Shown piece after piece: positions 8,234 through 17,628 of a stretch of 64,000 bases of DNA. This stretch comes from Deltaproteobacteria bacterium. Lineage in GTDB: Bacteria; Desulfobacterota; Desulfuromonadia; Geobacterales; JAJYBI01. The stretch covers positions 1 to 64,000 of the forward strand of contig JAJYBI010000003.1 of the NCBI GenBank assembly GCA_021779095.1. The letters run 5' to 3'. Positions within the stretch are counted from its first letter, which is position 1; each line of letters begins with the position of its first letter. The translations under genes and the position numbers were made by a program. The notes beneath the pieces are model-generated. The model was not told where the DNA came from. It was given only the letters and a program-made list of their open reading frames with translations, and made no database searches.

Positions 8234-11014
8234 ATGAACAGCGACCCCCATCTGATGCCGCGGCCGGTGCGTCCGGCCGTGGTGATCGTAAAGCTGCTTC
8301 TGGCGATGGTCGCCATCGAAATCGTCATCGTGTCCGTTCTCCCTCTGCTGCTGCTACGGGGCGATGTCCGGTTTCAGATGGCGGCGGATGCATTCTGTCT
8401 CGCGATTCTCACCGCGCCGGTCGTCTGGTGGCTCATCGCCCGGCCGTTGCGTGCCGCGGCGGCGGCGGAGGTCAACCGGACGAAGGCGGCGCTCGAGCAT
8501 GTGGTGGATGCGGTCATCCATTTCGATGCCGATGGTGTCATTCGGGTCCTGAACCCCGCGGCGGAGCGGATGTTCGGCTATCCGGCCGGGGAGCTGGTGG
8601 GGGAGAACGTCGTGCGGATACTCCCCTGTCTGAAGGTCGAAGCTGCACTGCTCCCGCTTGTCGCCGATTCAGCAGAAACGTGGCGGGAGTGCTGGACGGA
8701 TCGCGGCGCCATGGGACATACCCGGGACGGGAGACACTTCCCGGTGGATGTTTCAGTCAGCAATGTGCAGCCGGGGAGGACCCCCGCATTCATCGCCATC
8801 GTTCACGACATCACCACCCGCAGACAGGTGGAAGCCGAACTCGCACAGCAGCAGGCGTTTGCCGAGAGCCTGGTGCAGAACAGCGCGGTGCCGACCTTCG
8901 TCATCGGTGCGGACCACCGGACCCTGATCTGGAACCGGGCCTGCGAGGAGCTCACCGGGGTCCGTGCGGAGGAGATGCTCGGCCGGAACGAGGCGTGGCG
9001 GGCATTCTACCCGCGGCAGCAGCCGGTGCTGGCGGATCTGGTGATCGACGGCATCGGCGGTAACTTTCCCGACGAATTCAGCGCGGTCGGCCGGTCGAAC
9101 TTCATCCCGGAGGGGCTGCAGTCCGAGGGATGGTACCGCAACCTCAACGGGATGGACCGCTATATCTTCTTCAACGCCGCACCGCTCAGGAATGCTGAGG
9201 GGGAGCTGCTTGCGGTGATCGAGACCCTCGAAGAGATCACGGACCGCAAACGGTACGAAGAGCAGCTGGCCCATCAGGCCAATCATGATGGCGGGACGGA
9301 GCTTCCCAACCGCAACCTCTTGACGGACCGTCTTCACCAGGCGATCCTTCAATCGCGGCGCAGCGGTCAGCAGGTGGTGGTGTTCCTTGTCGATCTCGAC
9401 CAGTTCAAGTTCATCAACGACAGCTTGGGATACGACGTCGGCGACATGCTTCTGAAGCGGATTGCCCAACGGCTGACCGGCTGTGTCCGTGCCGAGGACA
9501 CCGTCGCACGCCTGGGAGGCGACGAGTTCGTCGTCGTCATGTCCGATCCGGCGGCAACGGACAACGCGTCACGCATCGGCGGCAAGCTGCTGGATGCGGT
9601 ATCCTGTCCACTACGCATCAATGATCACGACCTCACCGTCACCTGCAGCATCGGCATCAGCATCTATCCCAAGGACGGCGCCGATGTGCAGACGCTCCTG
9701 AAGAACGCGGATGTGGCGATGTTCCGGTCGAAAGAACAGGGGCGCAACACCTGCACCTTCTACACGGAGGAGATGAACGCGCGATCCCTGGCACGTCTGA
9801 CGATGGAGCGGCACCTGCGCAGGGCACTGGAGCGGAACGAGCTGCTTTTGCACTTTCAGCCCAAGGTGAGCCTGCGCACCGGCAGGATCACCGGTATGGA
9901 AGCGCTGATCCGCTGGCAGAACCCCGAACTGGGGATGATCCCGCCGGGCAGTTTCATCCCCCTTGCCGAGGAGATCGGCCTTATCGAGCAGATCGGCGAG
10001 TGGGTGATCCGGACAGCATGCGCCTGGAACCGGGCCTGGCATGATGCCGGTCTCCCCCCGTTGCCCGTTGCGGTCAACGTTTCTCCCCGCCAGTTTCGGG
10101 AGAAGGATATCGCGGGGATGGTCGACCGGCTGCTGGGGGAAACCGGTCTCGATCCCCGATTCCTTGAGATCGAGATCACCGAGAGTCTGGTCATGCAGGA
10201 CCTGGAGCGGGCGACAAGCGTCCTGGACGCGCTGAAACGGCTCGGGACGTCGCTGTCGATGGACGATTTCGGTACCGGCTATTCCAGCCTGAGCTACCTG
10301 AAGCGTTTTCCGTTCGACAAGCTGAAGATCGACCAGGCGTTCGTGCGGGAGATTACGACGGACCCGGACAGTGCGGCGATCGTGCGGGCCGTCATCGCCA
10401 TGGCGCACAGCCTGCGGCTGAAGGTGATCGCCGAGGGGGTCGAGACGGAAGGGCAGCTGCGCTACCTGGATTCGCTCGGCTGCGACGAGATGCAGGGGTA
10501 CTATTTCAGCAGGCCGGTGCCCGCCGGAGAGTTCGAACAGCTGCTCCGTGACGGGCGTGAGCTGCGGATACCCGACGGCAACAGGGACGGTTCCGAACGC
10601 ACGCTGCTGGTGGTGGACGACGACGAGGAGATCGTCCACTCGCTGCAGCGGATGCTGGCCCTCGATGGGTACACCGTGCTCGGTGCCACCTGTGCGGAAA
10701 AGGGGTTCGATCTTCTGGCGATCAACCGGGTGCCGGTGGTGATCTCAGACCTGCGCATGCCCGGTATGGACGGCAATGAATTCCTCGGGAGGGTGAAGGA
10801 GCTGTATCCGGATACGGTACGGATACTGTTTTCGGGAAATGCGGACCTGGAATCCGTCGCCGATGCGGTCAACCGCGGCACGATCTACAAGTTTCTGAGC
10901 AAGCCGTGGGACGATGACGTGTTGCGGGCGAAGGTGGAGGAGGCGTTTGCATGGTACCGTTCATGTATGGAGCGGCGCGTGGAGGGGCGGCCGGACGATG
11001 GGGGAAGGGGCTGA
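8234..11014 (+). CDS. Membrane PAS-PAS-GGDEF-EAL protein with C-terminal receiver
   Basis: This 926-residue protein should turn cyclic di-GMP over. Two hydrophobic helices (about residues 14-35 and 45-65) are followed by two PAS domains (about 85-330). The GGDEF domain has an intact GGDEF at about 428 and an RAED inhibitory site five residues before it. Its usual LTGLPNR is changed to GTELPNR. The EAL domain (EALIRW at about 555) keeps NVSPRQF, EITES, DDFGTG, KIDQ and AEGVE, so both activities look possible. The C-terminal receiver (about 790-910) has VVDDDEE, DLRMPGMDG and KPWDDD, resembling RpfG-type receivers. A C-terminal receiver is unusual for this class. Confidence 0.9.
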   Translation: MNSDPHLMPRPVRPAVVIVKLLLAMVAIEIVIVSVLPLLLLRGDVRFQMAADAFCLAILTAPVVWWLIARPLRAAAAAEVNRTKAALEHVVDAVIHFDADGVIRVLNPAAERMFGYPAGELVGENVVRILPCLKVEAALLPLVADSAETWRECWTDRGAMGHTRDGRHFPVDVSVSNVQPGRTPAFIAIVHDITTRRQVEAELAQQQAFAESLVQNSAVPTFVIGADHRTLIWNRACEELTGVRAEEMLGRNEAWRAFYPRQQPVLADLVIDGIGGNFPDEFSAVGRSNFIPEGLQSEGWYRNLNGMDRYIFFNAAPLRNAEGELLAVIETLEEITDRKRYEEQLAHQANHDGGTELPNRNLLTDRLHQAILQSRRSGQQVVVFLVDLDQFKFINDSLGYDVGDMLLKRIAQRLTGCVRAEDTVARLGGDEFVVVMSDPAATDNASRIGGKLLDAVSCPLRINDHDLTVTCSIGISIYPKDGADVQTLLKNADVAMFRSKEQGRNTCTFYTEEMNARSLARLTMERHLRRALERNELLLHFQPKVSLRTGRITGMEALIRWQNPELGMIPPGSFIPLAEEIGLIEQIGEWVIRTACAWNRAWHDAGLPPLPVAVNVSPRQFREKDIAGMVDRLLGETGLDPRFLEIEITESLVMQDLERATSVLDALKRLGTSLSMDDFGTGYSSLSYLKRFPFDKLKIDQAFVREITTDPDSAAIVRAVIAMAHSLRLKVIAEGVETEGQLRYLDSLGCDEMQGYYFSRPVPAGEFEQLLRDGRELRIPDGNRDGSERTLLVVDDDEEIVHSLQRMLALDGYTVLGATCAEKGFDLLAINRVPVVISDLRMPGMDGNEFLGRVKELYPDTVRILFSGNADLESVADAVNRGTIYKFLSKPWDDDVLRAKVEEAFAWYRSCMERRVEGRPDDGGRG

Positions 11015-11114
11015 GCCCACCATGCCGGCCCCGCGTCTGCCAGCCCGCATCCGCTTTCGTGTGTCGTTGCCATACCGTCGCGCGACACGACGCTATGTCC
11101 CGTAAAGGCTTGTG

Positions 11115-13025
11115 TCAGAAGAAGTAGAGCCACCGCACCGTCGTATCCAGCTGGCTGTGCCCGAAGGCGCGTTCTCCGCCGACGGTCAGCTGGATGCTCT
11201 GGTCCCGCCCGAGCCGGACGTTCTGTCCCAGTTCTCCCTTCAGTGACAGATGGGTGTCTCCCGCAGCGTAGTAGATCCCCTTCCCGCTGAGATGCAGCTT
11301 CCAGCCGGGGAGGAGATCGACGAGGAGCCCTGTCGAGGCGCCGAAGCCGAGTGCCGCGCCGTTATTCAGTTGCTCTCCCGCCATGACGTCCGTGTCGCCG
11401 ATGAGGTAGGCGATTCCGCGGTCGCCGACGGAGGCGGCAAATCCCCCCCCGGTGGAGAGCCGGAAGACAAGGTGGTCCCGCCCGTCACGATGGAGCTCCT
11501 GGTCGAACCCGGCGGCGACCTTCCAAGAGACGGGACGGAAGATCGGGTCCCACGGGGAAAGGGAGACGATGTCCACCAGGTGCAGCCGCTGCAGACGGAG
11601 TTCCTCTTCGCCGGGGTAGTAGCGCAGGCGCGTGTCGAGGAAATCGATCTGTGCCCCCGGCAGGTAGCCGTCCGACGGGTCCAGCAGGTCGTGGTAGGCG
11701 GGGCGCCAGGAGAACTCGGCAAACGGCCGTCCCTTCCGGATGCCGCCGCCGATCCCCGCCTGCATCGTGCGGTGTCCTTCCTCCGGTTGCGCCGGCGGGG
11801 TGATGACGTATGCGTCCGCCTTCGCCGGGCCGAGCGCGCTGCGCCGGGTGAGGATGGCGAGGTACAACCGGTTGAACTCCACCTTGTCCACCTCCCGGCG
11901 GGCATAACGGTACTGCAGCAGTTCCGCGGCCAGGTCGAGGGTGCCGACGGAAGCCTTTGCCGTCGCGGGATTCGCACGCCCCTCGGCCAGTTCCATGGCG
12001 AGTCGCCGCTCTTCGTCGGTAAGGGTGGCGGAGATCGTGCGAATGCGGGCCGCCTGGGAAGGGCGGTACTTTACCCCGGAGATGAGCCCCGCCGCCCGCA
12101 CCGCCCGTACCGTGTCGGAGGGGATGACCCAGGCGCCCATCCGGTCGGTGAGATGGACGGAAGGACGTGCCGTTTCCAGGAGGAAGAGGAGGTTGTAGGA
12201 GCAGTTTTCGTCGAAAAAGTAGTAGTTGGAATAGATGCCCCGCAGCTCCCAGATATGGAGCACCATCCGGCGGGTCTCCGCCGGGGTGAGGTCGAGACGG
12301 TACTCCCACATGTCGCGATGCTCCATGTCGTTGTACTCCTTGACCTTGTCGTAGTAGGGGAGGATGGAGTAGTACCCCTTGTACATGCCGAAGATCCCCT
12401 TGACGGCATAGGCGAACCCGTTCGTTTCGTCGGTTACCGCCGCGTAGTTCACGGCATAGGCGAGGAGCTCGCTGTGGTAGCGGTTGTCGATCCGCAGCAG
12501 GGTATGGCCGAACATGGAGGCGGGGTTGTTCATGTGCGCGGCGGGAAAGACGAGGACCGCACCCTGCGGGTCGGCGGCGGCGACCGCCTTGTCCAGTTCG
12601 GTGCAGGTAACCGGCGGCAGACGCCTTTCATCGATGCCGAGCTGTTCCCTCAGCCAGTCATAGCGGGCGGGAAACCGGCAACGGATCGCTTCGTTACCGC
12701 CCCCTTCCTGGAAAAAACCGCGCAGGGTGGCGTCCAGCTCGGCTTCGGGGTTCACCTTGCCGTCGGGGGCGAGAAAGAACCGGGGATCGTCGATGAGACT
12801 ACGGACCGTGCCGAGGAAGTCCGGCCGGTAGTGGAGGAGGATCTGCCAGTAGCGGTCGTCGACGAGCCGTTTCGCACGGGCCGTTGCCACGAGGGAGTCG
12901 GCGTAGGCGTTGTCGGAGGCCGTAGCGATTCCCGCGCTGGTCGCGATGACGAAAAACGCAAAAAAAAGGCATACGGCGCAACGGGCGCCGTATGCCCTGA
13001 AGTTCGATGCGACCCTTCCGATCAT
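11115..13025 (-). CDS. DUF4105 (Lnb-type) exported protein
   Basis: The 636-residue protein has an N-terminal hydrophobic signal ending near ATSAGIATAS. It then has the DUF4105 / Lnb N-terminal periplasmic pattern, including NPASMFGHTLLRI and DENCSYNLLFLLE, whose His and Cys suggest a papain-like hydrolase site. The C-terminal third alternates aromatic and polar residues like an outer-membrane barrel and ends in WLYFF, with Phe last. I chose ATG at 13025, which overlaps the preceding stop by 1 nt (TGATG); a TTG one codon earlier is weaker. It is co-transcribed with the DUF3015 gene. The substrate is unknown. Confidence 0.85.
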   Translation of the reverse strand: MIGRVASNFRAYGARCAVCLFFAFFVIATSAGIATASDNAYADSLVATARAKRLVDDRYWQILLHYRPDFLGTVRSLIDDPRFFLAPDGKVNPEAELDATLRGFFQEGGGNEAIRCRFPARYDWLREQLGIDERRLPPVTCTELDKAVAAADPQGAVLVFPAAHMNNPASMFGHTLLRIDNRYHSELLAYAVNYAAVTDETNGFAYAVKGIFGMYKGYYSILPYYDKVKEYNDMEHRDMWEYRLDLTPAETRRMVLHIWELRGIYSNYYFFDENCSYNLLFLLETARPSVHLTDRMGAWVIPSDTVRAVRAAGLISGVKYRPSQAARIRTISATLTDEERRLAMELAEGRANPATAKASVGTLDLAAELLQYRYARREVDKVEFNRLYLAILTRRSALGPAKADAYVITPPAQPEEGHRTMQAGIGGGIRKGRPFAEFSWRPAYHDLLDPSDGYLPGAQIDFLDTRLRYYPGEEELRLQRLHLVDIVSLSPWDPIFRPVSWKVAAGFDQELHRDGRDHLVFRLSTGGGFAASVGDRGIAYLIGDTDVMAGEQLNNGAALGFGASTGLLVDLLPGWKLHLSGKGIYYAAGDTHLSLKGELGQNVRLGRDQSIQLTVGGERAFGHSQLDTTVRWLYFF

Positions 13026-13495
13026 CAATTGGTGACGGTGATGGCGTTGTCGATCACGTCGGCGAGGACGACCTTGTCAGAGGTGAAGACCTTGGCGAAG
13101 TTCTGCTGCAGCTTGCCGTAGAATGCAGGGCGCTGTTCCACGGGGACCTGGAGCAGTTCGGCGAAGGTGTCCAGGGTCTCACCCTGACCCATGGCGATAT
13201 CCTTGGCCAGGTTGTCCATGTTGTCACGGACGAAGTGGTTGAGCCGCTCGTTTTCCACGGCCTTTGACGGCTCCTGGCATTCCAGCGTCCCGGAGGTGAT
13301 CCCGAAGGTCTGGTTGCCGAAGGATGCGTTCGTGGTCGCCTGGAACGCCTGGGATATGATGGAGCCGTCGGCGCGGTTCTTCCAGAGGACGGTACCGAGG
13401 CCGCACCCGGTATTCTGCCGGGCCGAGGCGGCAAACGCAGATGCGGCAGAGAGGACTATCACTGTACTGACAAGGCCGAAAAGTAGCTTTTTCAT
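13025..13495 (-). CDS. DUF3015 family periplasmic protein
   Basis: This 156-residue protein has a clear Sec signal peptide (MKKLLFGLVST...ASAFA) and the DUF3015 pattern of CGLGTVLW, ITSGTLECQ and a C-terminal FAELLQVP segment. Its function is unknown; the family is often found beside DUF4105, as here. AAGGAG is 5 nt upstream of the ATG at 13495, and a good promoter lies just upstream. The stop overlaps the DUF4105 start, suggesting coupled expression in the envelope. Confidence 0.85.
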   Translation of the reverse strand: MKKLLFGLVSTVIVLSAASAFAASARQNTGCGLGTVLWKNRADGSIISQAFQATTNASFGNQTFGITSGTLECQEPSKAVENERLNHFVRDNMDNLAKDIAMGQGETLDTFAELLQVPVEQRPAFYGKLQQNFAKVFTSDKVVLADVIDNAITVTN

Positions 13496-13531
13496 GGAGT
13501 TCTCCTTGATAAGATATGATGTGCTAAGAGT

Positions 13532-13559
13532 AATGTAACGCACCCTTTTCCGTTGTCAA
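13532..13559 (-). promoter_or_regulatory. Promoter of the DUF3015-DUF4105 operon
   Basis: TTGACA (13559-13554) and TACATT (13537-13532) on the minus strand are 16 bp apart, and the start codon is about 37 nt downstream. Confidence 0.6.
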
Positions 13560-13589
13560 TCGTTTGTCGCAGAAGGATTGCGGCCGGCT

Positions 13590-14264
13590 TCATTCTGATT
13601 CCTTTCCGCCGATGACTTTCTCGCGAATCCGGTCGATCCCCATCTCTTCCACGAGCCTGCCGATACGTACCTCACGGCCGGAACTGCGGTACCACCGGAT
13701 GATCCGGCCCACGATATCCAGGACCTCTTCCTCGTCCGCGACCTCCTCAACGAGCGGGTCCGCCAGGCGCGGCCGGAGCCCGGCATTCCCGCCGACGAGG
13801 ATCTTCCACCCTTTGGGAACCCCCATGATGCCGATATCCTTCACCGCCACCTCGGCGCAGGAGAGCATGCAGCCGGCAACGCCGATCTTCATCTTGTTGG
13901 GGAGGACCATGGCGTGATACAGCGCATCCAGCTTCAGCCCCAGCGAGACGGAGTCCTGCACCGCCCGCTTGCAGTGGGTGGTACCGGGGCATATCTTGAC
14001 GCTCCGCACGCAGAGCCCGATGGTGGCACCCGGCTGCTGGGCCAGCTCTGCCCAGACGGTGTCCAGTTCTTCTTCCTTAACGCCGAACAGGGCGATCCGC
14101 TGGGCGGAGGTGAGCTTCAGCTGCAGCCCGTATCGGTCCGCCACGTCGCAGATCTTGCGCAGGGTGGCGGTGTCGGTGAGCCCGCCGGGGATATGGGGGG
14201 CGATGGCATAGGTCTCCCGATCCCGCTGCAGGATCGCACCCTTTTCAACGATATCCTTCTTCAT
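13590..14264 (-). CDS. Nitrite/sulfite reductase-like siroheme/4Fe-4S protein, short form
   Basis: The 224-residue protein matches one half of the siroheme-dependent nitrite/sulfite reductase fold. The four cluster cysteines are present in the classical arrangement: Cys92 and Cys98 (CPGTTHC) with Cys132 and Cys136 (CMLSC), which ligate a 4Fe-4S cluster bridged to siroheme. Full-size reductases are about twice as long, so it may act as a homodimer, be a dissimilatory-like small form, or have another redox job. GGAGG is 4 nt before the ATG at 14264; another ATG lies one codon upstream. No flavoprotein partner is adjacent. Confidence 0.85.
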   Translation of the reverse strand: MKKDIVEKGAILQRDRETYAIAPHIPGGLTDTATLRKICDVADRYGLQLKLTSAQRIALFGVKEEELDTVWAELAQQPGATIGLCVRSVKICPGTTHCKRAVQDSVSLGLKLDALYHAMVLPNKMKIGVAGCMLSCAEVAVKDIGIMGVPKGWKILVGGNAGLRPRLADPLVEEVADEEEVLDIVGRIIRWYRSSGREVRIGRLVEEMGIDRIREKVIGGKESE

Positions 14265-14376
14265 CATACCTCCGCTTTGTGCTGGGAGTGAGGATTTCCA
14301 CGATGTTGGCGTGGCGTTGCACCATAAAAGTTGCAGCGGCGGGAGTTGACGTGTCGTCCCGCCGCTGTCGGCCGGC

Positions 14377-14853
14377 CTACTCCGGCCGGTCCGCACTGAT
14401 ATCGGTAATATAGACCACCAACTCCCCCGACGGCCGCTTGATGGTGACCTCGTCGTCGATCTTCCGGTGCAGGAGCGCCTGCCCCACCGGTGAATCGATG
14501 CTGATCTTCCCCCGGTTCACGTCGAACTCGTCCGGCCCCACGAGCCGGTAGCACCGCTCGTTCCCGTCCTCGTCCTCGTAACTTACCCAGCAGCCGAACG
14601 ATACGACGGTCGGCTCCGCCGGCGGTGCGGCCACCTTCAGCACCTTCAGCCGCGCCCCGAGATGCTTCAGCTTCCGGTCGATCTCCCGCAGCCGCTTCTT
14701 GCCGTAGATATATTCGGCGTTCTCCGACCGATCCCCTTCCGCCGCCGCGTCGGCCACCCCCTGGACCACCTTGGGGCGCTCCACGTTCCAGAGCTGGTCG
14801 TACTCGTCCTGCAGTATCTTCAGCCCTTCCGCCGTAATCAGGTTTGTCGTCAT
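14377..14853 (-). CDS. greB: Transcription elongation factor GreB
   Basis: This 158-residue GreA/GreB-family factor stimulates transcript cleavage by backtracked RNA polymerase. The N-terminal coiled coil contains AAAEGDRSENAEYIYGKKRLREID, with the acidic tip residues (DRSEN) needed for cleavage and YIYGKKRLREID typical of GreB. The C-terminal FKBP-like domain has FDVNRGKISIDSPVGQALLHRKIDDEV. Alternative starts upstream are possible, but AAGGAGAG is ideally spaced from the ATG at 14853. It follows the ABC-F gene on the same strand, 52 bp away. Confidence 0.93.
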   Translation of the reverse strand: MTTNLITAEGLKILQDEYDQLWNVERPKVVQGVADAAAEGDRSENAEYIYGKKRLREIDRKLKHLGARLKVLKVAAPPAEPTVVSFGCWVSYEDEDGNERCYRLVGPDEFDVNRGKISIDSPVGQALLHRKIDDEVTIKRPSGELVVYITDISADRPE

Positions 14854-14905
14854 CGATTCTCTCCTTGCCGTTTCAGCTGATTCGAACCGTGCCGCCCGGC
14901 CGGCA

Positions 14906-16537
14906 TCAGTGCATCGCCTCGCCATGCACCTTGTGCAGGTAGTAGCTGTAGTCTCCCTCGTAGATCCGCATCTCGCCGTGGTCGATCTCGAACACGCGGT
15001 TTACCAGCTCCCGCAGGAAGTGACGGTCGTGGCTCACCAGTACGACGGTCCCGGTGAAATTTCTGAGGGCGTCCAGGAGGATCTCCCGGGAGCGGATATC
15101 CAGGTGGTTGGTCGGTTCGTCCAGCACGAGCAGGTTTATCGGCCGCGCCAGGAGCGTCGCCAGGACGACGCGGCTTTTCTCGCCGCCGGAAAGGCTTTCG
15201 ATCCGTTTGTCCACGCTGTCTCCCGAGAAGAGGAACGCACCCAGGAGGTTGCGGATGACGCCGATCGAGGCCAGCGGGATGGCGTCCTGCACCGTCTCGA
15301 AGACCGTCTTCCGCGGGTCGAGCACCTCCATGGCGTGCTGGCTGAAGTACCCCAGTGCCACGTTGGCCCCCAGGGTTACATCCCCTTTGGTCGGTTCCGT
15401 CTGCCCCACGATGGTCTTCAGCAGGGTGGATTTCCCCGCCCCGTTCACCCCGACGACGGCGATCTTGTCCTGCCGGCGGACGATGCCGGAGATACCGCTG
15501 AACACCGGCTTCTCCGCGCCGTCCGGTGTGCGCCAGACCTTGGCCAGCCGCTCCATGACCACCACGTCGTCGCCGCTCCGCGGCGGCTCGCTGAACTCGA
15601 ACCGGACCGTCCGTTCCTCCGGCGGGAGCTCGATCCGGTCGATCTTCTCCAGCTTCTTCACCCGCGACTGGACCTGGGCCGCATGGGAGGCGCGGGCGGC
15701 GAACCGGGCGATGAACTCCTCTTCTTTCGCCAGCATCTCCTGCTGGCGTTTGAAGCTGGCGATCAGCTGCTCGCGGCGGATCTCACGCTCCCGCTCGTAG
15801 AAGTCGTAGTTGCCGCCGTAGGTGGTGACGGTCCGGTTGGTCACCTCGACGATTCTCGTCACGATCCGGTTCATGAAGTCCCGGTCGTGGCTCGTCATGA
15901 GGAGCGCCCCCGTGAACTCGGTGGCGAGCCACTCCTCCAGCCAGATGATGGATTCCACGTCCAGGTGGTTGGTCGGTTCGTCGAGGAGCAGCACGTCCGG
16001 CTGCAGGGTGAGGATCCTCGCCAGTGCGATCCGCATCTTCCAGCCGCCGGAAAACGATTCCGCCGGGTGGTTGAACCGGTCCGGCCCGATCCCCAGCCCG
16101 GTGAGTACCGCCTGGGCGCGGGAATCCAGGTCGTACCCCCCGCGGTGTTCGAACTCCTCCTGGGCGGTACCGTACCGCTCTAATAGCGCCGCCAGGGCGT
16201 CGTCCGCCATCGGTTCGCACATGGCGGCCTCCATCTCCTTGAGCTCGGCCGCCAGCCGCATGGTGGCGGCCGAGCCGGCCATGACCTCTTCCAGGGCCGA
16301 TCTGCCCGCCATTTCACCCACATCCTGGGAGAAGTAGCCGATGGTGGTCTTCTTCGCGCAGACCATCTCGCCGGCGTCCACCGCCTCCTCGCCGGTGATG
16401 ATCCGGAAGAGCGTCGTCTTGCCGGCACCGTTGGGGCCCACGAGACCGGTGCGCGTGCCGGGAAGGATCTGGAAGCTGGCATCGCGGAAGAGGACCTGCG
16501 AGCCGTGCTGCTTGGTGATGTTGGAGAGGTGGATCAT
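14906..16537 (-). CDS. ABC-F family ATPase
   Basis: This 543-residue protein has two ABC domains without membrane segments, so it is a ribosome-associated ABC-F protein rather than a transporter. Both Walker A motifs are canonical (GPNGAGKTT near residue 35 and GVNGAGKST in the second half). Signatures SGGWKMR and LSGGEKSR and two DEPTNHLD Walker B/D-loops are present. It ends with a basic, His-rich tail. It differs clearly from the YbiT-type copy at 1033-2670 and could belong to the Uup/YheS side of the family; I cannot place it more exactly. GGAGG stands 8 nt before the ATG. Confidence 0.9.
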   Translation of the reverse strand: MIHLSNITKQHGSQVLFRDASFQILPGTRTGLVGPNGAGKTTLFRIITGEEAVDAGEMVCAKKTTIGYFSQDVGEMAGRSALEEVMAGSAATMRLAAELKEMEAAMCEPMADDALAALLERYGTAQEEFEHRGGYDLDSRAQAVLTGLGIGPDRFNHPAESFSGGWKMRIALARILTLQPDVLLLDEPTNHLDVESIIWLEEWLATEFTGALLMTSHDRDFMNRIVTRIVEVTNRTVTTYGGNYDFYEREREIRREQLIASFKRQQEMLAKEEEFIARFAARASHAAQVQSRVKKLEKIDRIELPPEERTVRFEFSEPPRSGDDVVVMERLAKVWRTPDGAEKPVFSGISGIVRRQDKIAVVGVNGAGKSTLLKTIVGQTEPTKGDVTLGANVALGYFSQHAMEVLDPRKTVFETVQDAIPLASIGVIRNLLGAFLFSGDSVDKRIESLSGGEKSRVVLATLLARPINLLVLDEPTNHLDIRSREILLDALRNFTGTVVLVSHDRHFLRELVNRVFEIDHGEMRIYEGDYSYYLHKVHGEAMH

Positions 16538-16644
16538 GGCGGACGCCTCCGGAGACGATTGATGCAAACAAGAACCGTTAGCATGTCAGTCCACCGTGAG
16601 GCAACTTAAATTTGCCTGAGGATATGCGGCCGGTGCCGTGCGAT

Positions 16645-17388
16645 TCAGGGGGACGGGGAAGGCCGGAAGAGCGAAGCGGGGAGAACGGCGTTGATCCGGA
16701 TGCGGGGCAGGGTGATCTCCGACAGCTTGATGTTGCCGGCATAGTTGGTCAAAAGGTGGGGAAACAGGACGCCGCTTTCCGGCCGGAAGTCGCCGTATTC
16801 CGTGGCGAGTTCGCTTCCCCCCATGATGCCCATCCTGAAGGTGGCCGCCACCCGCCGGATCAGGTAGCTTTTCGCGTCGATATACACCCGTATCTCCGGC
16901 GAGTGCGCCGGAGTAACCTTGAGCAGGTAAACTTCGCGGCCACCGACCAGCTCCCGACCACCGTAGGATACCGGCACCGAGTGGTCGGCAAAACCCATGG
17001 GAAGGTCAAGGTAGGTGTACTGGTAGACCATGGAGCGGTACGTCATGGGGCGTGCCGGAACAAGGCCGTTTTCGCCCGACTGCCAGGCACTGCCGTCGTT
17101 GAGTATCCGGAGTTCTCCCCCGTCGTCGTACGTGATCTCGACGCGGAGCTTGCCGGGGCGTTCGGCGTAGCGGCTGTAGACCCCTTCCCGGTCGGAGAAG
17201 TAGTCGGTGATGGTGCCGTGGGCGGCCACCGTTTTGACCCTGCCGATCGCTTCGGCGCCTCCGTAGGTTGCCAGTACATGGGCGACGATCCCGTCGGCCG
17301 TGTCGGCGGCATGGGCGGTTCCTGCGGCAAGTGCGATGAAAAGGACGGCGCGGAGTATGAGCTGGACGGTCTGTCTGGCGGCAATCAC
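16645..17388 (-). CDS. Exported LolA-like (outer-membrane lipoprotein-sorting-like) protein
   Basis: The 247-residue product has a signal peptide (about residues 1-28, cleavage after AGTAHA). The rest is beta-rich: GELRILNDGSAWQ, VYLLKVTPA and VYIDAKSYLIRRV are typical of LolA/LppX-like half-barrels. Family membership suggests binding of a lipid or lipoprotein in the periplasm, but the exact role is unknown. A GTG start at 17388 is used, with GGGAAG about 7 nt upstream. It stands alone and is divergent from the methyltransferase gene. Confidence 0.75.
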   Translation of the reverse strand: MIAARQTVQLILRAVLFIALAAGTAHAADTADGIVAHVLATYGGAEAIGRVKTVAAHGTITDYFSDREGVYSRYAERPGKLRVEITYDDGGELRILNDGSAWQSGENGLVPARPMTYRSMVYQYTYLDLPMGFADHSVPVSYGGRELVGGREVYLLKVTPAHSPEIRVYIDAKSYLIRRVAATFRMGIMGGSELATEYGDFRPESGVLFPHLLTNYAGNIKLSEITLPRIRINAVLPASLFRPSPSP

Positions 17389-17628
17389 GGGGTGTCTTCC
17401 CTGTATGAGGTGATGTGGTTTCGGTTATTGTAACAGGTTCCTTCCGGAGGTAAACACGTTTTTCCCCGGCGATGTTTCCGGAACCACCGGGCCTGCCGGC
17501 TCTCTGCCGCGGTGGAAGTTGACAGACGGTGGCCGAGCGCCTACCATGCGGAAAAACAACGGCGCATCGTGGCGGGAGGCCTGCCTCATACGGTGCCGAA
17601 CGGCAGGCGGGAAGGGGATACCGGTTCT

